64,000 nt of DNA from positions 11,094,089 to 11,158,088 of the forward strand of contig NC_065922.1 of NCBI RefSeq assembly GCF_024586455.1. Direction: 5' to 3'. Under the pieces are notes generated by a model that was not told the origin of the DNA, searched no databases, and worked only from the letters and a program-made list of their open reading frames with translations. Made by a program: the position numbers and the translations under genes. This document shows, one piece after another, positions 23,539 through 36,600 of the stretch (positions are counted from its first letter, which is position 1; each line of letters starts with the position of its first letter). The DNA comes from Bactrocera neohumeralis. Taxonomy: Eukaryota > Arthropoda > Insecta > Diptera > Tephritidae.

Positions 23539-23810
23539 AAAACAAGAGAAATAAAAAAAAAAAAAAAAAAAAAAAAAAACAAAAACAACACAAAAACACA
23601 AACAACAAAGAAACACAGAAAACATGAGACTTGGTGGAATAAAGATTCAGCATCGAACAAATATACAAAGAGTGTTGTTTAAACGCACGTTTTCGTTGCT
23701 TAAATTCGTTGGCGCTTACTTGTAATTCAAGGACAGCTGATACGCACAGCAACAACAACAACAACATCAACAAGAACAACAACAAGAACAACAGCAATAA
23801 CAAAGAATCA
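23539..23810. repeat. Poly-A and (AAC)n tracts
   Basis: A 29-base A run at about 23551-23579 with acaaaaacaac extensions, and (AAC)n at about 23749-23800. The open frames here are long only because simple repeats lack stops on one strand. Confidence 0.8.
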
Positions 23811-24247
23811 AAATCCAATTCAACCTGAACTTACCTCATAACCACGGTTAGACACTTGACGTCTGCCACCGCGTTTAGCCTTACATACTAATAGGGGAGG
23901 GGGGTACCCTGTCGCGTTGGTTTTCATAAAATCTAATCAAAATCGTTTTGCGTGATTTCAAAATCGCCAAATTCTTTGAAACAGCCGCTACTCGCTTTTA
24001 ATTAAATTTTGCACTTGCGGTCGAAAATTAAATTCGCTTCATGTATTTACCTTGCAACATACTAGTAGTTATATGCTTATGTACAGCTGCAAGCGTATAC
24101 ATTATGGTGGGTAAAAAAAAAAATAATTATTTTTTATTTTTTTTTCATTGACACCACTATGGAAATGTCTGGAAATATGAGCTCTTACTTGTGGCGAGAA
24201 GATACTCCGACTAATAGTTTTCCATTTTTTGCTTGTTATCAAATACA

Positions 24248-24781
24248 AGAGAAAACGTTAACTTCGGCTGCACTGAAGCTAATATACCCTTCACAGGTGC
24301 ATTCCTTTTAGTAACTATGTGTTCAGTTTATATGACAGCTATATGCTATAGTACGCCGATCTGAACAATTTTTTCGGAGATTACATTGTTGCCTTAGAAA
24401 ATAATAAATACCAAATTTCGTGAGTATATCTTGTCAAATGCAAAAGTTTTTCATACAAGAACTTTTTTTCCGATCGTTCAGTTTGTATGGCAGCTATCTG
24501 CTATAGTTAACCGATCTGAACACTTTCTTCGGAAATTACATTATTATCTTAGAAAATAACATGTGCCAATTTTGGTGAAGATACATTGTCAAATGTGAAA
24601 GTTTTCCATACAAAAACTTGATCCCGATCTTTCAGTTTGTATGGCAGCTATATGTTATAGTGGTCCGATATCGGCAGTTCTGACAAATGAGCAGCTTCTT
24701 GAAGTGAAAATGATGTTTGCAAAATTTCAAAAGAAAAGAAGAAAAAAAAAATTTAAAAACTGAGGGACTAGTTCGTATATA

Positions 24782-24812
<31 letters not shown>

Positions 24813-24832
24813 ATGGCTAAATCGACTCATCT
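24248..24832 (+). mobile_element. mini-me/DINE-like element
   Basis: Same order as the 6.7 kb copy: gaaaacgttaacttcggctg, aatatacccttcacaggtg, three cgttcagtttgtatggc units, gtggtccgatatcgg, then cagacagacagacggacgga and catggctaaatcgactca. The tail after the core is missing. Confidence 0.8.
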
Positions 24833-25210
24833 ACTATCATCAATAAAAAAATATATTTTAAATTTCAAAAGTCATTATTTGCATATATTGCAGGAAATTT
24901 ATTGCTTTACTGCACTTTTTCCGTCTTTTGCGTGAAGCAGGTAAGCCCACAACTTTGAAGCAATGATATTGGAGAAAAAATTCCCGTTACATAAAAGAGG
25001 TTTTAATAATTTTTTTTCATCAAAACATTTCTTAAAAAGTTATACGCAGTTAAACTTATACAACAATTGTACCTCAGCATTCTTGTCTGCATGTTCTTGT
25101 CTTACAAATTCTGTGTTACTCATACGACGTGGTGTACTATATGTACATCGATGCGTTGAATGCAGTGAAATAAAAAGCTTTTATTTTTTTGAAGCGAAAA
25201 CTGAAAAATC

Positions 25211-25686
25211 ACGAGAGAATGTTAACTTCGGCTTAACCGAAGCTATAATACCCTTCACAGGTTCAAGTTTTCTAACAAGAACTTGCTTTTGACCGTTCAG
25301 TTTGTATGGCAGCTATATGCTATAGTGATTCAATCTGAATAATTTCTTCGGAGATTATATTGTGGCTTTGGAAAATAATCTGTACCGAATTTCGTGCAGA
25401 TATTTTGTCAAATAAAATAGATTTTCATACAAGAACTTGATTTTGATCGTTCAGTTTGTATGGCAGCTATATGCTGTAGTAGTTCAATATCGGCGGTTCC
25501 GACAAAAGAGCAGCGTCTTGAAGAAAAAATGATGTGTGCAAATTTTCAGATCGATTTCTCAAAATCTCGAATATATACAGGCAGAAGGATGCATATGGCT
25601 AAGTAAACTCAGCTCGTCAAGTTGATCATTTATGTGTATATGGATAAATTTTATAGAATCTCTGACATTTCCTTCTCAGTGTTAAA
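25211..25686 (+). mobile_element. mini-me/DINE-like element, diverged
   Basis: gttaacttcggcttaaccga (hairpin retained as ttcgg-ctta-accgaa), aatacccttcacaggtt, two cgttcagtttgtatggcagc units, then atatatacaggcag and ggctaagtaaactcagctcg. The (GTCY)n tract has decayed to caggcagaagg. It ends in a degraded tail (ttttatagaatctctgac). Confidence 0.75.
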
Positions 25687-27224
25687 TTTTTCATTACAAT
25701 TTAATTGAAATAGAAATGACGTACACTCTAATATGTACATATAAATGCACACATATTATGTAATTATCTTTAAAGGAAGACTTGTAGCTGGTTCGCCACA
25801 AGCTTAGCGGGCATTTAGCTGCAAAAAGTAGCAAAAGTGAACTGTTTTGGTTGTCACCACAAAAACTCATTATTAGGCTGAGAGTTGGCCAAGAATAAAG
25901 CTGTGCACAGGTACAGTTATGCATACAAACATACACGCTGCACATGGAACACACGTAATTACTAGTATGTAAGGCTGACATGTGCTCATTCGCTCTGTCT
26001 GGCAAGCGCACCCACTTGGGAGTAGCTAAACAACTTTAACACAACTTTGGCCCAGTACTGCTTTAATAAGAATTATCAACTGCTCGGTAAGAGACAAAAA
26101 TCTTCTTATTTTGAAACAGAGATTTTGAAAACTTTGAGGTGATTTTTTTTGGTTTTTGTACCTAAATAAATTTTTTCGACCACAACTAATTGTTTGGTAG
26201 TCAAAGTCGAAAATCATTTGAGCTTCGACTTGCGAAGAAACGTTATGACACATGGAGTACTTTCTCGATAAATCAGTTTGGAGCTGATCCATAGCGCATC
26301 TGAAAAACCGTGCTCTTACAGAGTGGTCTTATCTCTCTTTGTCTCTCATACATTGACTAAGCATAGGTTATCTAATGTACATAGTGTGTTACAATTGTAC
26401 AAAGGAGACTACATTTTACATTACATAAACTTCAGCAATTGTGCCTATCGATCTGCCCAAAATACATACCCATATCGTGCTATAAATGAACAAATCTAAG
26501 TACAGAGCTGTTGTAATAAGCCAAGCAAGCCAAAAGCACAGTGGTTTCTAAAAATAATACCTGCTTTGATACCTTTTCGACTGAAATTTGTACGCCTTTT
26601 CCTGCCAGCTTGCATCGCTTCTCTCTGCAGTGACTCGCCTTCTGCTATAATAAGCATTCCCGCTGGCACTTTTCATGCCCACTTTCATACATTGTACACT
26701 GTACACACGTGTAAGCTCATAAATATATATATTTTTTGGTTAACCGAAAATGCAAACAGTTACTTGTGCGAAAAATTGGTTTTCACAAAATTTCATACAC
26801 ACATGTGCAACGTTGCTCTCATGAGGAGGGTAACGAGCACATTTTACACACACAAGTTGTTGAAAAGTACAAAAGTTCTCGCAGAGTTTTCTTAATACTT
26901 TTCAATGTTTTTAAACACATGTGTATGTGTAAAACGGAAACTCACGAATACAACTGCTTTCAAATGTCAACAAAGTCTTTGTTTGGTATTGTTTTGAACG
27001 GCAGTCAGAAAGAAGCTTAGAAATAATTAAAAAATAAATAAAAATAATTTTCTTCTTTTGTGGTGATTATCTATTTACAATGTTATTTTATTTGAACACA
27101 TTAAATAATTAATAAAGAAAAAAGTGGAAACACTATATACATATATGTATATAACCAAGACTTACTTTTTGTAAGTAATTTTTGTAATAACAAGTTATAT
27201 TATAAAATAATTTTTTCATCAATA

Positions 27225-28030
27225 TTTATTTTGTTGCCTTCAAAATAATCCCCAACAGAGCAAAACCTTTCATAAGCACTTTTCGGGATGACCTCCAGCT
27301 CCTTCAGCGAATTTTATTTCGTCTCTTCGATCGACCGAAAACGGGTTCCACGGAGTAACAATTTCAGTTTAGAAAATAAGAAAAAATCACACGGAGCCAA
27401 ATGTGCTGAATACAGTGGTTGATCGATGGTATTCATTGCGTTTTGGGCTTTAAATTAGGTCACAATTGTGGATCGATGCGATGGAGCATTATCGCCTTGG
27501 AAAATACATGAATTATTTTTCCACAATTCCGTGGCAATTTACGACGGATGTTCTCACGCAAATGCCTCAAGACGATCCCTACTGACCGTCCTTCCAGAAT
27601 AAATTCATGATTCACCAAACTACGAATATGGAAAAAAGAATAAGCATCATATCGATTTTTGATCTGCTTTGGCGTGGTTTTTTCGGTTTCGGCTCGTTTT
27701 TGTATCTTGTACTTTTTTAATATTTTCATCAGTTCGAAGGTCGTTCAGAACGAGGCATGCCTTCAACAATCTCTCCACTGTCTTTGAAAGCTTTTCTAAC
27801 ACCCATACAAATGCAGCCAAATTTGCATGCAATATTGAACATATGCCGGTCCCTTTAAGCATATTGTTGTATTAATCTCACAATGGGTCACATGACGATC
27901 TTTCCATATCAGTTTGCACACGGCATTAATAGTTTCTGGAAAAAAAAACTGGTTTTGGACGACCTTCACAAATTTCGTTTTGTAGTGATCTACGATCTCG
28001 ATTGAATTCCCCATGCCATCAGTAAACACT
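27225..28030 (-). pseudogene. Mariner transposase relic, C-terminal part
   Basis: The minus strand reads VNHEFILEGRSVGIVLRHLR, VFQGDNAPSHRSTIVT (second Asp) and YSAHLAPCDFFLFSKLKLLL (third Asp region). It ends RSIEETK-stop-NSLKELEVIPKSAYERF and GDYFEG. The catalytic spacing is the mariner D34D pattern. Stop codons follow IVT and ETK, so it is dead. The upstream part to 28030 is less certain. Confidence 0.82.
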
Positions 28031-28361
28031 GATCCTTAATAAAGCTTCATCGTCAAAATTAAATAGGGTTTAGCGATGCACTGTTGCTAAGTTAATCTAC
28101 GTCTAAAGTTGTTAAAGTTATATCCCGAAATTGTTCGCAATTTATTTCCATTTTTTGGCTGAGATGAATATTTTAAGTTACTGTTAACAATATAAACAAC
28201 GCTGATATGCTAAAAACTTCTGAGTGATTTTAATATCAAAAATGTAAAATTTTACGATAAAGTTGGGAGTTGCCAGATTGTAATCCTAGAGTTACTAAAG
28301 AAATCCCGAAATATCAAAGACAATACAATGATCATTTTATGAACATTATTTTGTAAAGATA

Positions 28362-28790
28362 ATGTTTAATGATGAGTCGACGTTGCGAGTTTTCGAGAGA
28401 AAAGTTCTGCGAAAGATTTATGGTCCTTTGCGCGTTAGCCACGGCGAATACCGCATTCCATGGAACGATGAGCTGTACGAGATATACGACGACATCGACA
28501 TCGACATAGTTCAGCGAATTAAAAGACAGCGGCTACGCTGGCTAGGTCATGTTGTACGGATGGACGAAAACACTCCAGCTCTGAAAATATTCGACGCAGT
28601 ACCCGCCGGGGGAAGCAGAGGAAGAGGAAGACCTCCACTCCGTTGGAAGGACCAAGTGGAGAAGGACCTGGCTTCGCTTGGAATATCCAATTGGCGCCAC
28701 GTAGCGAAAAGAAGAAACGACTGGCGTGCTGTTGTTAACTAGGCTATAATCGCTTAAGCGGTTTCTACGCCAATTAAGAAGAAGAAGAAT
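28362..28790 (+). pseudogene. Non-LTR retrotransposon 3' end (C-terminal ORF2 plus GAA tail)
   Basis: 126-codon frame with FERKVLRKIYGPL, QRLRWLGHVVRMDENTP, GRGRPPLRWKDQVEKDLASL and NWRHVAKRRNDWRAVVN. These are standard motifs after the RT domain of RTE-like and related LINEs. After the stop comes a short 3' region (ttctacgccaattaag) and the simple tail aagaagaagaa at 28776-28787. Strongly 5'-truncated copy. Clade assignment uncertain. Confidence 0.82.
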
Positions 28791-29699
28791 GTTTTCTTTT
28801 TGGCTTCAGCTAAGATGAAGCGCATTATCACTGCATCAGCAGAGAACTTTTTATAGTAGTAATCGGGAAAAACTCCTTCGTCCAAGTCTTTAAGAATGGT
28901 ATCTCAAAGACCTGTGTAAAATTTCGGTTGATCGGTTGAGTAGTTCTCGAGAAATCTTGCCAACTAACTTCAAAAACACAGTTTCGATAAAAAACGCGTT
29001 TTAAAGACGGCGCACTTAGCCTAGCTAACCTGGAGCGCACAAGTTCTCAAGGCTGTATATCCCAAACTATTGCTCGGATCAACTTGAAAATTTCGGGCAA
29101 TATTCTAGAGGTGTTGTAAAATTTAATAAGACATTAAAAAAACGATTTTTGAAACCCGTAAATCTATGTATGTCCTTATGGACTAACATGCTGCATAGTT
29201 CGATTTGCGCCAGCTTTTCTTGACAAATATATATATTTCTTTATTCTTTTTAATAAACGTATTTTTTTCTGAAAATTATTTATGTCAATTTTAATTTTAC
29301 TATTTTAAAATTTTCTTAAGGTCCTCTCGTAACTCAGTTATTCATATATAAGGATCTTATGAACCTGTCTGTGTGGCAGTTATTGAATTAATTTTATGCT
29401 GACAAAAGTCTAGTAAATTCAGATTCTACAGGTCTGTATGTAAGTAATGAAAACGGTTGAACAGTGAGAACGACGTTTGCTCTCACTCTCCAAAGTACTT
29501 TAAATTATGTTCTCGACAGTAGTTTAAGCTCATATTATATGAGCTTTTCAATGCACAAAATAAAAGTGGTCAGGAACACAGGATTGGGAGGCGATACATC
29601 CCGACTTCGACTGTTTGGCATGACAGCTGATTGGATATGGAAAAATGTTTTCGATTTTTTTTAATTTAATAGTGATTAGATTATAACTTGATTCACAAA

Positions 29700-29995
29700 A
29701 GTTCAAATGAAAAGTCCCCGACCAACCATAAAAAAGTATTTTTTTTTTTGCAAAATTCGTTCTCTTTATTCAACATAGTTCCCTTCAAGTGTGATGCACT
29801 GATTATAGCGACCCTTCAACTTTGCGATATCAGTTTTTTAGTACAACTTGTCCTTGGCTTCAAAATTTGTTCTCAGCGGGCAATCGTTTGAGATCGAAGG
29901 GCAGGAAATAGCCCCAGCGACTATTCTGACAGATTTGGAGAATACAGTGAATGTGGAAATGTGGATTCGAAGCACAATAGTCCCACTATTTAATT
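29700..29995 (-). pseudogene. Mariner-type transposase C-terminal relic
   Basis: The minus strand reads FEAKDKLY-like text then TDIAKLKGRYNQCITLEGNY and VE-stop, the common end of Tc1/mariner transposases (W/R-Y-x-C-I-x-L-x-G-x-Y). Only about 60-70 codons are recognisable, and no TIR pair was found. Confidence 0.55.
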
Positions 29996-32607
29996 AGAAA
30001 CTGCAAATAACTAAATTTTTTATCATGAAATATTTTATAAATTTTCAAGAAATTGATTCATAAAAAAATGAAGCTAAATCTATCAAAGAAAACTAGATTG
30101 TCTCAATGGCTGGTGATTTGAAGTGACAACCCATACAAAATAATAGTTAATAACTTTCATGCAAATTTTCATTTTAAACAAAATTATTAAATTTCAAGTG
30201 CAAAATCTCGTTATTATTGCGTAGAAGTACTAGAATAATTTCAAAACATATACCACATTCTCTTATTCATATCATCGTACTTAATAACCCGAGACAAGTG
30301 TCATACGCAGCAAACATTTGTAAAGCATTTATTACTCTAAACAACTACTACATATATGTATATATACACATGTACTATATATGTATGTATTGTGCTGCAT
30401 ACGGGGAGTTGCTGTATCCAGTCTGAGCTGCATGGCTTAACAGTGCATCTAAGCATTTCGATATTTATATAGGTATACATAACCATTTCTATGCAAATGG
30501 AGAATTTTGAGTGGAAAATTGTTATGCTGGTGAATGTGGCATTTGCTGGCTGTGCGTTATTGCAAAACTAAAATGCAGTGAATGCTATAGTGGCAGTGTC
30601 AGCAAAATAATTTACTCTTGCATGTGTTAGGGGAAATTTGAGAGGGTTCAGTTATCATATACTGTATATATATAAGGTAAAATACATATGTTTTAAAATA
30701 CAGGTATACATGTACTTAAATATAGAGAATTATTAAAAATTATTTTAGAATTAAAACTCGTACTCATTTTCTTGCCCTTCTACCCACAAAAGGTTCCAAA
30801 ATTGTGCTGAAATACAAGCATTACACTTTACTTCAATTTGAAATACTTATTGGAGCATATTTCATAGCCTAGTTCTCGGTTATTTGACCCATAAGAATCT
30901 ATTAAACCCCTCTTCAGAACCATTGCTATAGACTCCTCCGCCAGCACTCCTGTTACAGTTCGTTGTTCGACGTGGCGATTACAGCAAAACGCAATCATGT
31001 GTAGGCACCTACATATGTATATAGCTGTAATCATATGCTCGCATATGCGACTATAACGTCATATAATCAAGTGCTAGGCAATCGTGTTAATTTAGTGGAA
31101 AATTCCTAATAATTTTGCCAGCTGAATGTGTGCAAACAACTTCGGGTGTTGTTGAGCGAGTTCTGTGTTAATATTTGATGCCACACTTGAGTCGGTGTAA
31201 ATTAGTTTAGGCTGTTAATTTTAAGTGGTTTATTTGGCTTTAATTATTTAAGCACATTTGGAATTTGAATTCATAGGCGTAGGAGTACACACAAATAATA
31301 TTTGAGCAAATAGTTACATAAGCAACTTAACTCAGGCTTAGAAGCAAAAGTAGCAAATTAGCTCTGAAATGCAATAAATTTATGTTCAATAGTAAATTTG
31401 AGCCTATTAATCGGAATTAATTTTAATACATAAAGTACGTGAAAGTAATATTCTAATAAATTAGAACTAGAAACATTTGTATTTTCGTTGGTTAAGTAAT
31501 TATTTCTCTATATGTCTACTATAATGGCAAATACCTGGAAATTACAATACTATTTTGGCTTTAAATTCATTGCATGCGATTTTGAGGAAATTTAAGTTTT
31601 ATTCTTTATAGTGAAGAAAATGAAACTTTATAGAGCAGGTCACCATGTGTTCATTATTTTATAAAGATTTTAAAATCTGTTAAAAAAAATTTTTACATCA
31701 GACTATAAATGTATGTTAAGGAGTCTGTCTCTGGTTTCACTTTAAAGTTTTTGTTTTTATTCAAGAGGTTTAGTCAATATAGAGTACTCAAAAAAGGTCT
31801 ACGTTAGGTTAAGTTAGATCGTAAGAGTGATCCAAAATGGATGGATCTCTTTTGAAAAATTATTTGTCCCCAAAAGCTTCTAAAAGTGCATTACCTAATA
31901 GATTGACGAAGAGTTTTGCTTATTTAGTTAGTTACTTAAGTCTATGAACAAAAATTCTTACAGACTATGACTTAAATGAGATTAGGAATACAGAAAACGG
32001 ACGAGCAAAATTATGACTAACTATGACTAATTATGACTGACTATCAACTAGTTCGCAGCGGGCCCAACTTGATGCCAGAAAGCCATACTGAAGTAAAAAC
32101 GAAACGGCATTAAAAAAATGGGGACACACCTAAGTTAAAATTTACATTCTTAAGATTATTAACATTAGTATCCTTTTTAATTAGTTTATAACATAATAGA
32201 TGTTATCCATTAACATTAGCATGTTTAAGGTCCAAAGATATAATAACTTCCTTAGTGATAGAGATCTTAAAGGCAGGCAAATGAGTCCATTTTTTGGATA
32301 TGATAACATCGAAGTCACAATTGGTATTAAGACCGACAACGGTTGAAGCAGATGGAGATTTTTTTGTTCCTAGTGATCACTGTTGATTTCAAAGTATCAT
32401 TAGAGATGAAGTCGAAGAGTTCGGATTAACATAATCACCAAAGGTATCATCAGAGGCAGCAGATTGCGCAACAATAACATCGATATTAATGCGATCTGTG
32501 TGAGCGTTGACATTAATAACAACTGCCTTGGCGTATGTGTTGGCAAATTTAACAGGATCTGGGGAATACGGTGGTTGCAGAATTAATTCGGGACCCTATT
32601 CCAAATA
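29996..32607. other. Non-coding, no recognisable feature
   Basis: AT-rich, with atatgtatatatacacatgt-type simple sequence at 30350-30385. No ORF with a domain. May be intron of the receptor, upstream of its TM3-TM4 exon. Confidence 0.4.
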
Positions 32608-32739
32608 TTAGTAGTCGACAAAGTCTTTTCATATTTTCTCAATAGAGATGGAATAATGTCTCTAGCGGAAAAATGGCAAAAAGTGGTCGACCAAAATGTT
32701 AGACAATTTGCAATACGAAAAGACTTTTTCGACTACCAA
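32608..32739 (+). mobile_element. Minimal mellifera-type mariner (132 bp)
   Basis: Both TIRs survive: left ttagtagtcgacaaagtc, right gactttttcgactaccaa, with TA on both sides. In between is only the last part of the transposase gene (GIMSLAEKWQKVVDQN) without its catalytic domain. The internal deletion removed about 1.1 kb relative to the copy at 34.4 kb. Confidence 0.85.
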
Positions 32740-32865
32740 TATTTAATTAAAAATTGCAAAAAAGACATTGTTTTATAATTAAATATTTTTCAAATTTTCA
32801 AAAAATTAATTCATGAAAAAATAAAGCTAAACACTGAACAAATATTTTGTCAGGTTTAATTGCAC

Positions 32866-33035
32866 CGAAATCGCTTTCAAAGGTTGTGCACTGGACTTGA
32901 GACCCGCCACAGCTACACTTGGAAACTCAAATTGGCGTCAAACAGCGTAAAGGAAGAACGACAGGCATGCTGTTGTAAACTCGGCTATAACCGCGTAAGC
33001 GTGTCTACGCCAATAAAGAAGAAGAAGATTCTACC
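32866..33035 (+). mobile_element. Short copy of the GAA-tailed retroposon
   Basis: The segment from aaattggcgtcaaacagcgt through gctgttgtaaactcggctat and tctacgccaataaagaagaa matches the 3' end at 28680-28790. It ends in the same (GAA)n tail (33018-33028). Upstream cttgagacccgccac resembles the retroposon at 42.14 kb. Confidence 0.75.
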
Positions 33036-33463
33036 AAAAGCTACTGAGCAAGCCATAATTAGTGGAAATGGACCTAATCCGCTAATAAGTAGCAAAACCA
33101 AAATCTAAAACAACAAGCCAAAAATGAAACCATAAAAGCCATCCACGCTTTATACCAGATAATGACGCTTATCTTTATTAATCGTTTATTAACACAAACG
33201 CGCCGCTGCAGTCCTTTTGCGAAATAATAAACCTCTTCACACGCACACGTATATATATATACACATACATACATATTTATATTTATATAGACGTAAAAGA
33301 GCATGCTAACAGTCTGCTCAAATACAAACAGCGCTTATCATGATTGCCTTCTATATTTATGTTTATAACAGCCTTTAAATATGTCTCTAATTAAATTCAA
33401 AATCATTACTTCATTAATTCACACATTTCATAAAAGATTTTATGTTTCTCTCTTTATTTTTAG

Positions 33464-33661
33464 CGATTTCCGTGGCTGTCTCCTCGTGGACGCTCGTCGC
33501 CATATCCTGCGAACGCTATTATGCCATCTGTCATCCGCTTAGATCGCGCGCATGGCAAACGCTCAATCATGCCTATCGCATTATCGGCTCCATTTGGGTA
33601 TGCAGCCTTATTTGCATGACGCCCATAGCGATATTTAGCCAATTGATGCCGACCAGCCAGG
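33464..33661 (+). CDS. CCKLR: CCKLR exon: end of TM3, ERY motif, ICL2, TM4
   Basis: Acceptor tttttag ends at 33463 and donor gtatgt starts at 33662. The first two bases finish a codon begun in an upstream exon. The peptide reads AISVAVSSWTLVAISCERYY and continues into CHPLRSR, then a hydrophobic TM4 (IIGSIWVCSLICMTPIAIF), and stops in ECL2 at QLMPTSQ. The ERY tripeptide and the following CHPLRSR are typical of CCK/sulfakinin receptors. The donor leaves phase 1 (one base, G), which pairs with GT at 36882. Confidence 0.93.
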
Positions 33662-36600
33662 GTATGTAAATGCTTATTACATAATTCTAAATTTATATAT
33701 ATAGCGAAGGAGTAAGTACGAAGAACACTGAGGGCGAGAATATAAAGAAGAGTGGCAGTGAAAAGAGCTGTGCGCGTAAACAATGTTATTTTCCTACAAA
33801 AACGCGTGCTCAAATGCTTGCTGTTTGTGCGCGCCCACCATGGCGTATGAGTAACTTCTTGTTATTATACCATATTTTATGTAGGGAGATGAGAAGTCGC
33901 GCTGCCGTCGGCTTTTAAATGCGATTTTATGATTTTACACGTATTTTGCCATTTCATAATATCGCTATTTAAGTGACTAAAGAAAATTTAGCGATAAAAA
34001 TGCCAAGCGACTGAGCCGGCTGTTTGCGAACAATGGCGGCTTGCCCTGCTTCCATACCCCACTGTTGGATATCAAGCACATATCAAGCATTTGTTATGCT
34101 TACATTGCTGACGCACATCTTAAATGCCAATAGAGCGCAAATAACACAATAATAAAGCAGAATAACTTTGATATTCGAAGTATTTTGTCGTCAATTTATT
34201 TATGCGTTGCGTTTACTCAAATTTATTTTCACTCGCTGAATATCTTATGGATTTTGATATTCAGGAGTGAATGTTATAGCTTCAGTAGGGTATATACAGT
34301 TTGCCATGAAGCTTATAACACTCAGCAGGAAATTTCGGATCCCAAATAAAGTGTATATATAGGGTTGTCGAAAAAGTCTTTTCGTATTTTGTGAATAGAT
34401 GTCGTTGCAGTCGTATATCTCCAGTGCTACCAATCAAATACCACATAGTGTTGGAAAGGTGAGATTTTAAGCTTAATTTAAACATAAAAAGAATTAAATT
34501 CTGGGGAAGTTGAAACAAGTTACAACTGTTCAAAAATGAGTGAAAATAATGAAGAAATTCGCTATATTTTGAAATTTTTGTATAAAAAAGGGAAGAATGT
34601 CAAGCAAGCCACAAATGAAAACTGTGAAATTTACGGAGACGAAGGTGTAACAGATTGTGTTGCATAACAATGATTCGTTCACTTTTGTTCTTTAAAATTT
34701 CGATGTGAAAGATGCTTCTCGCTCTGGTCGACCTATCGCTAAAAAAGTCGATGAAATTAGGAAAAATATTGAACAGGACCGTCACATAAGCCATGACGTC
34801 GCTAAGGAACTTAACATTCTTCATCAAACAGTTTAGAACCTTTTAAAAAAGGCTGGCTGCAAAAAGAAGCTCGATGTTTGGGTACCACACGAATTGTCTG
34901 TGAAAACTTTAATGGGATTATTTGCTAAAACGAAATGAAATCGAACGAGACGAAAAGTGGATTAAACACGATAATAATGTGCGAAAAAGATTATGGTCAA
35001 GAGGAAGAAAAGCGTGGTGAAGCTCAACAAATGGTCGCAAAGCCAGGATTGACGCCTTGAAATGTTATGCTGAGTGTTTGGTGGGATTGGAAAGGAATCA
35101 TCCATTATGAGCTGCTCCAGCCTAGTCGAACTATTGATTGCACATTTTACTCTCAACAACTGATGAGATTGAAGTAAGCAATCGAAAAAAAAACAGTCAG
35201 AACTGATCAAAAGAAAGGGCTTCGTCTTCCATCAGGACAACGCTAGACGGCACACATTTTTGATGACGCGGCAAACACTGGGAGAGCTTGGCTGAGAAGT
35301 TTTGATGCATCCACCATATAGCCCTGACCTTGCACCATCGGACTATCAGTTGTTTCGGTCAATGCATAACTACCTTAATGGAGTAAAGTTGACTTCAAGA
35401 AAAGCCTGTGAAAATTACTTGCCGCCGGAAAAACCACAAATACTTTATACTAATGGAATAATATTTTTAGCGAAAAATTACCAAAAGTGTTCGACCAAAA
35501 TGGTACATATTTGGTTCATTAAAGTTCATTCTAAATAAAAAAAAATAAGTTGAAATTTGATTAGAACACGAAAAGACTTTTTCGACTACCCAATATACTA
35601 CTATATAAATGAACAGCGTGACGAACTGAGTCGACTTAGTCGAGTTCGTCTGTCTGTATATACGCGAATTAACTCTTCAGCTTTTGAGATATCGATCTGA
35701 AATTTTGCACATGTTCTTTTCTAGTCAATAAGCTGCTTATTTGTCAGAAACGCCGATATCGGAACTCTATAGCATATAGCTGCCATACAAACTGAACGAT
35801 CAAAATCATGTCTTTGTGAGAAAAACGTTTTTGTTTTACAAGATATCTTCCCGAAATTTGATATGGATTATTTTCTTCAGCTGAGGTACAATATCCGAAG
35901 AAATTGATTAGATCGAATCATTATAGCATATAGCTGCCATACAAAGTGACCCTTCAAAAACATGTTCAAGTATGGAAAACTTATTTGTTTGACAAGACAT
36001 CTTTACGAAATTTGGCATAAATTTATATTCAAAGCAACTCTACAATTTACAAACATATTTTTGAGATCGGACTACTATAACAAATAGCTGCCATACAAAC
36101 TGTACCATCATCCCTCTGCGGGTAGGGGGGACCCCCTTTGGGTTCGGGGGGGAAACCGAATATACCCGTCGTAAGGCATGTCTGTTGTAGGAGACAACTA
36201 AAATCCTGGCCACCAGTCCAGAACTGTATGGAAGCTCAACTGGTAGTAGCTTAGGCTACGAGGTCTGACCGGAGACTTAATTCTGGTACCAGGGGAGCAG
36301 GAGCCCTTGGAGGTAACTTCAACCTGCTCATGCGGACTGGCCCCTCGGGGAGTATCGTGGTGGTTGTGGTTAAAATCCAAATCGCGGGAAGAACTGACAA
36401 AGCACGGCAGAGGTTTTAGACGGGCCTCGAACCCGAACAAGGTGGTTAGTGTGTCCATTCCACACTTGGTACTGAAAATGCTTAGCATTCTCAGGGCGCT
36501 GATCAACGCATTAATTTGATCCGCTGTGCTTTTGAGCGCCGTGGAGTAAGGCTGTCATCAGCAGGTACCCACGTTGAACACACCAGATGTTGTACCATCA

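Larger units (their letters stand above)
22256..24247. other. Unique-looking non-coding DNA with simple repeats
   Basis: Locally GC-richer than average at 22440-22640 and 23200-23340, which suggests old unique sequence. Apart from the simple-sequence tracts listed separately, no gene signature is seen. Confidence 0.4.

Noticed and set aside
23345..23818. 157-codon Leu/Phe-rich frame as a membrane protein
   Set aside because: Produced by poly-A and (AAC)n simple repeats read on the minus strand. Compositional artefact.
31795..31825. aggttaagttagat motif as a gene-regulatory site
   Set aside because: Common short repeat text in dipteran DNA; nothing nearby supports a function.
36198..36519. 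Coding gene in the 480-bp insertion
   Set aside because: Both strands are open because of GC richness; no known domain and the unit is too short for a transposase or RT.
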